Source: an uncultured Thalassotalea sp.
GTDB lineage: Bacteria; Pseudomonadota; Gammaproteobacteria; Enterobacterales; Alteromonadaceae
Assembly: GCA_947492575.1 (NCBI GenBank)
Contig: CANLNK010000002.1
Span: 283,304 to 347,303 of the forward strand
Reading direction: 5' to 3'
DNA: 64,000 nt
The notes under the pieces are model-generated. The model was not told the origin of the DNA. It saw nothing but the letters and a program-made list of their open reading frames with translations, and searched no databases. The position numbers and the translations under genes are program-made. Each line of letters opens with the position of its first letter. Position 1 is the stretch's first letter. This document shows, one piece after another, positions 63,733-64,000 of this stretch.

Positions 63733-64000
63733 CTAATTGGTGCGGGAAAGCATATACTCAGCAACGGCTAGGCGCGTTTCTTCATCTAAGTAATTTTGTG
63801 GTGGCATTTCTGGGTAGTCATCGCGTTTCTTCACGGGATTAGCGATGTAATCAGCCAATCCTCTCGGGTTATCCATATAGAGTGCTTGAATGATTTGAAC
63901 AGGTGGACCAATCATGCGGCCAGTATATGTATGACAACCGGTACATATACCTAAATAAGCGATTTTGCCTTTCTCGCTTCCTTTAATCTCACGCGGCGGT
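63733..64000 (-). CDS. C-terminal part of a c-type cytochrome (partial)
   Basis: The gene enters from the right edge; 88 codons are visible. The frame is open from 64000 through to the stop at 63733. The motif CTGCH gives a covalent heme c site, and the axial Met could be in the MPPQ segment (DDYPEMPPQNYL). The C-terminal helix EETRLAVAEYMLSRT is typical of small class I cytochromes c. It is periplasmic by family; the signal peptide lies beyond the window. The internal Met at 63915 is not a start, since the heme motif lies before it. Confidence 0.88.
   Translation of the reverse strand, partial: PPREIKGSEKGKIAYLGICTGCHTYTGRMIGPPVQIIQALYMDNPRGLADYIANPVKKRDDYPEMPPQNYLDEETRLAVAEYMLSRTN

Noticed and set aside
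63733-63915. Complete small protein starting at the Met at 63915
   Set aside because: The frame stays open to the window edge and contains a CTGCH heme motif before that Met, so it is the end of a longer cytochrome.

Overview
The window reads as a chromosomal segment of a marine gammaproteobacterium, most likely order Alteromonadales and plausibly Colwelliaceae (Thalassotalea/Colwellia-like). This is inferred from the AT-rich composition, the MsrPQ, PheA, aroF-tyrA, RND, KefB-type and DUF2058 proteins, the EF-hand and DUF3369/HD-GYP proteins, and short palindromic MITE-like repeats of the kind common in that group. No rRNA, tRNA, CRISPR array, prophage or transposase gene was seen. Both ends cut through genes: a lipoprotein at the left and a cytochrome c at the right.

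Layout. 1-3.2 kb: a partial lipoprotein, the MsrPQ methionine sulfoxide repair pair, a glutaredoxin-like protein and DUF2058. 3.4-10.1 kb: a minus-strand cluster read sufS-sufU-xdhC-mocA-iorA-iorB. It combines a two-subunit molybdenum hydroxylase with cofactor nucleotide transfer, cofactor insertion and sulfur supply; a MITE has inserted precisely in the iorB stop codon. 10.2-16.9 kb: a GGDEF/EAL protein, a penicillin-acylase-family enzyme, and pheA behind a classical phenylalanine attenuator with a leader peptide. 17-24.2 kb: a TonB-dependent receptor and an RND efflux pump with its adaptor. 24.4-26.8 kb: three envelope proteins of unknown role. 27.2-30.2 kb: an aroF-tyrA operon with a thioredoxin-like lipoprotein at its end and two TyrR-like boxes over the promoter.

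30.4-32.5 kb: a BspA-like (DUF285 repeat) lipoprotein gene broken by an in-frame TAG and bracketed by two nearly identical terminators, followed by glyA. 34.1-43.2 kb: a long minus-strand envelope/stress block made of a MacAB-like exporter with two separate permeases, a TAP-like hydrolase, a NatAB-like ABC exporter, and an ECF-type sigma factor with a membrane partner. 43.2-49.3 kb: a decayed second MITE copy, a tandem universal stress protein with a well-placed FNR box, an EF-hand protein, an HD-GYP response regulator, a DUF418 membrane protein and a small outer-membrane protein. 49.6-56.5 kb: a KefB-type antiporter with its oxidoreductase partner, a GAF histidine kinase, DUF1289 and a SulP transporter. 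56.7-61.8 kb: a hydroxyproline catabolic locus (GntR regulator, ketoglutarate semialdehyde dehydrogenase, 4-hydroxyproline epimerase, divergent D-amino-acid dehydrogenase) with a palindromic operator between the divergent units. 61.8-64 kb: a second histidine kinase and a partial cytochrome c.

How it works together. Aromatic amino acid synthesis is represented by both terminal branches, each with its own control: attenuation for phenylalanine and TyrR for tyrosine. The molybdenum hydroxylase cluster looks self-sufficient for late cofactor maturation. The hydroxyproline locus lacks only the pyrroline-4-hydroxy-2-carboxylate deaminase. All family names come from reading the translated sequences by eye; no database search was run.
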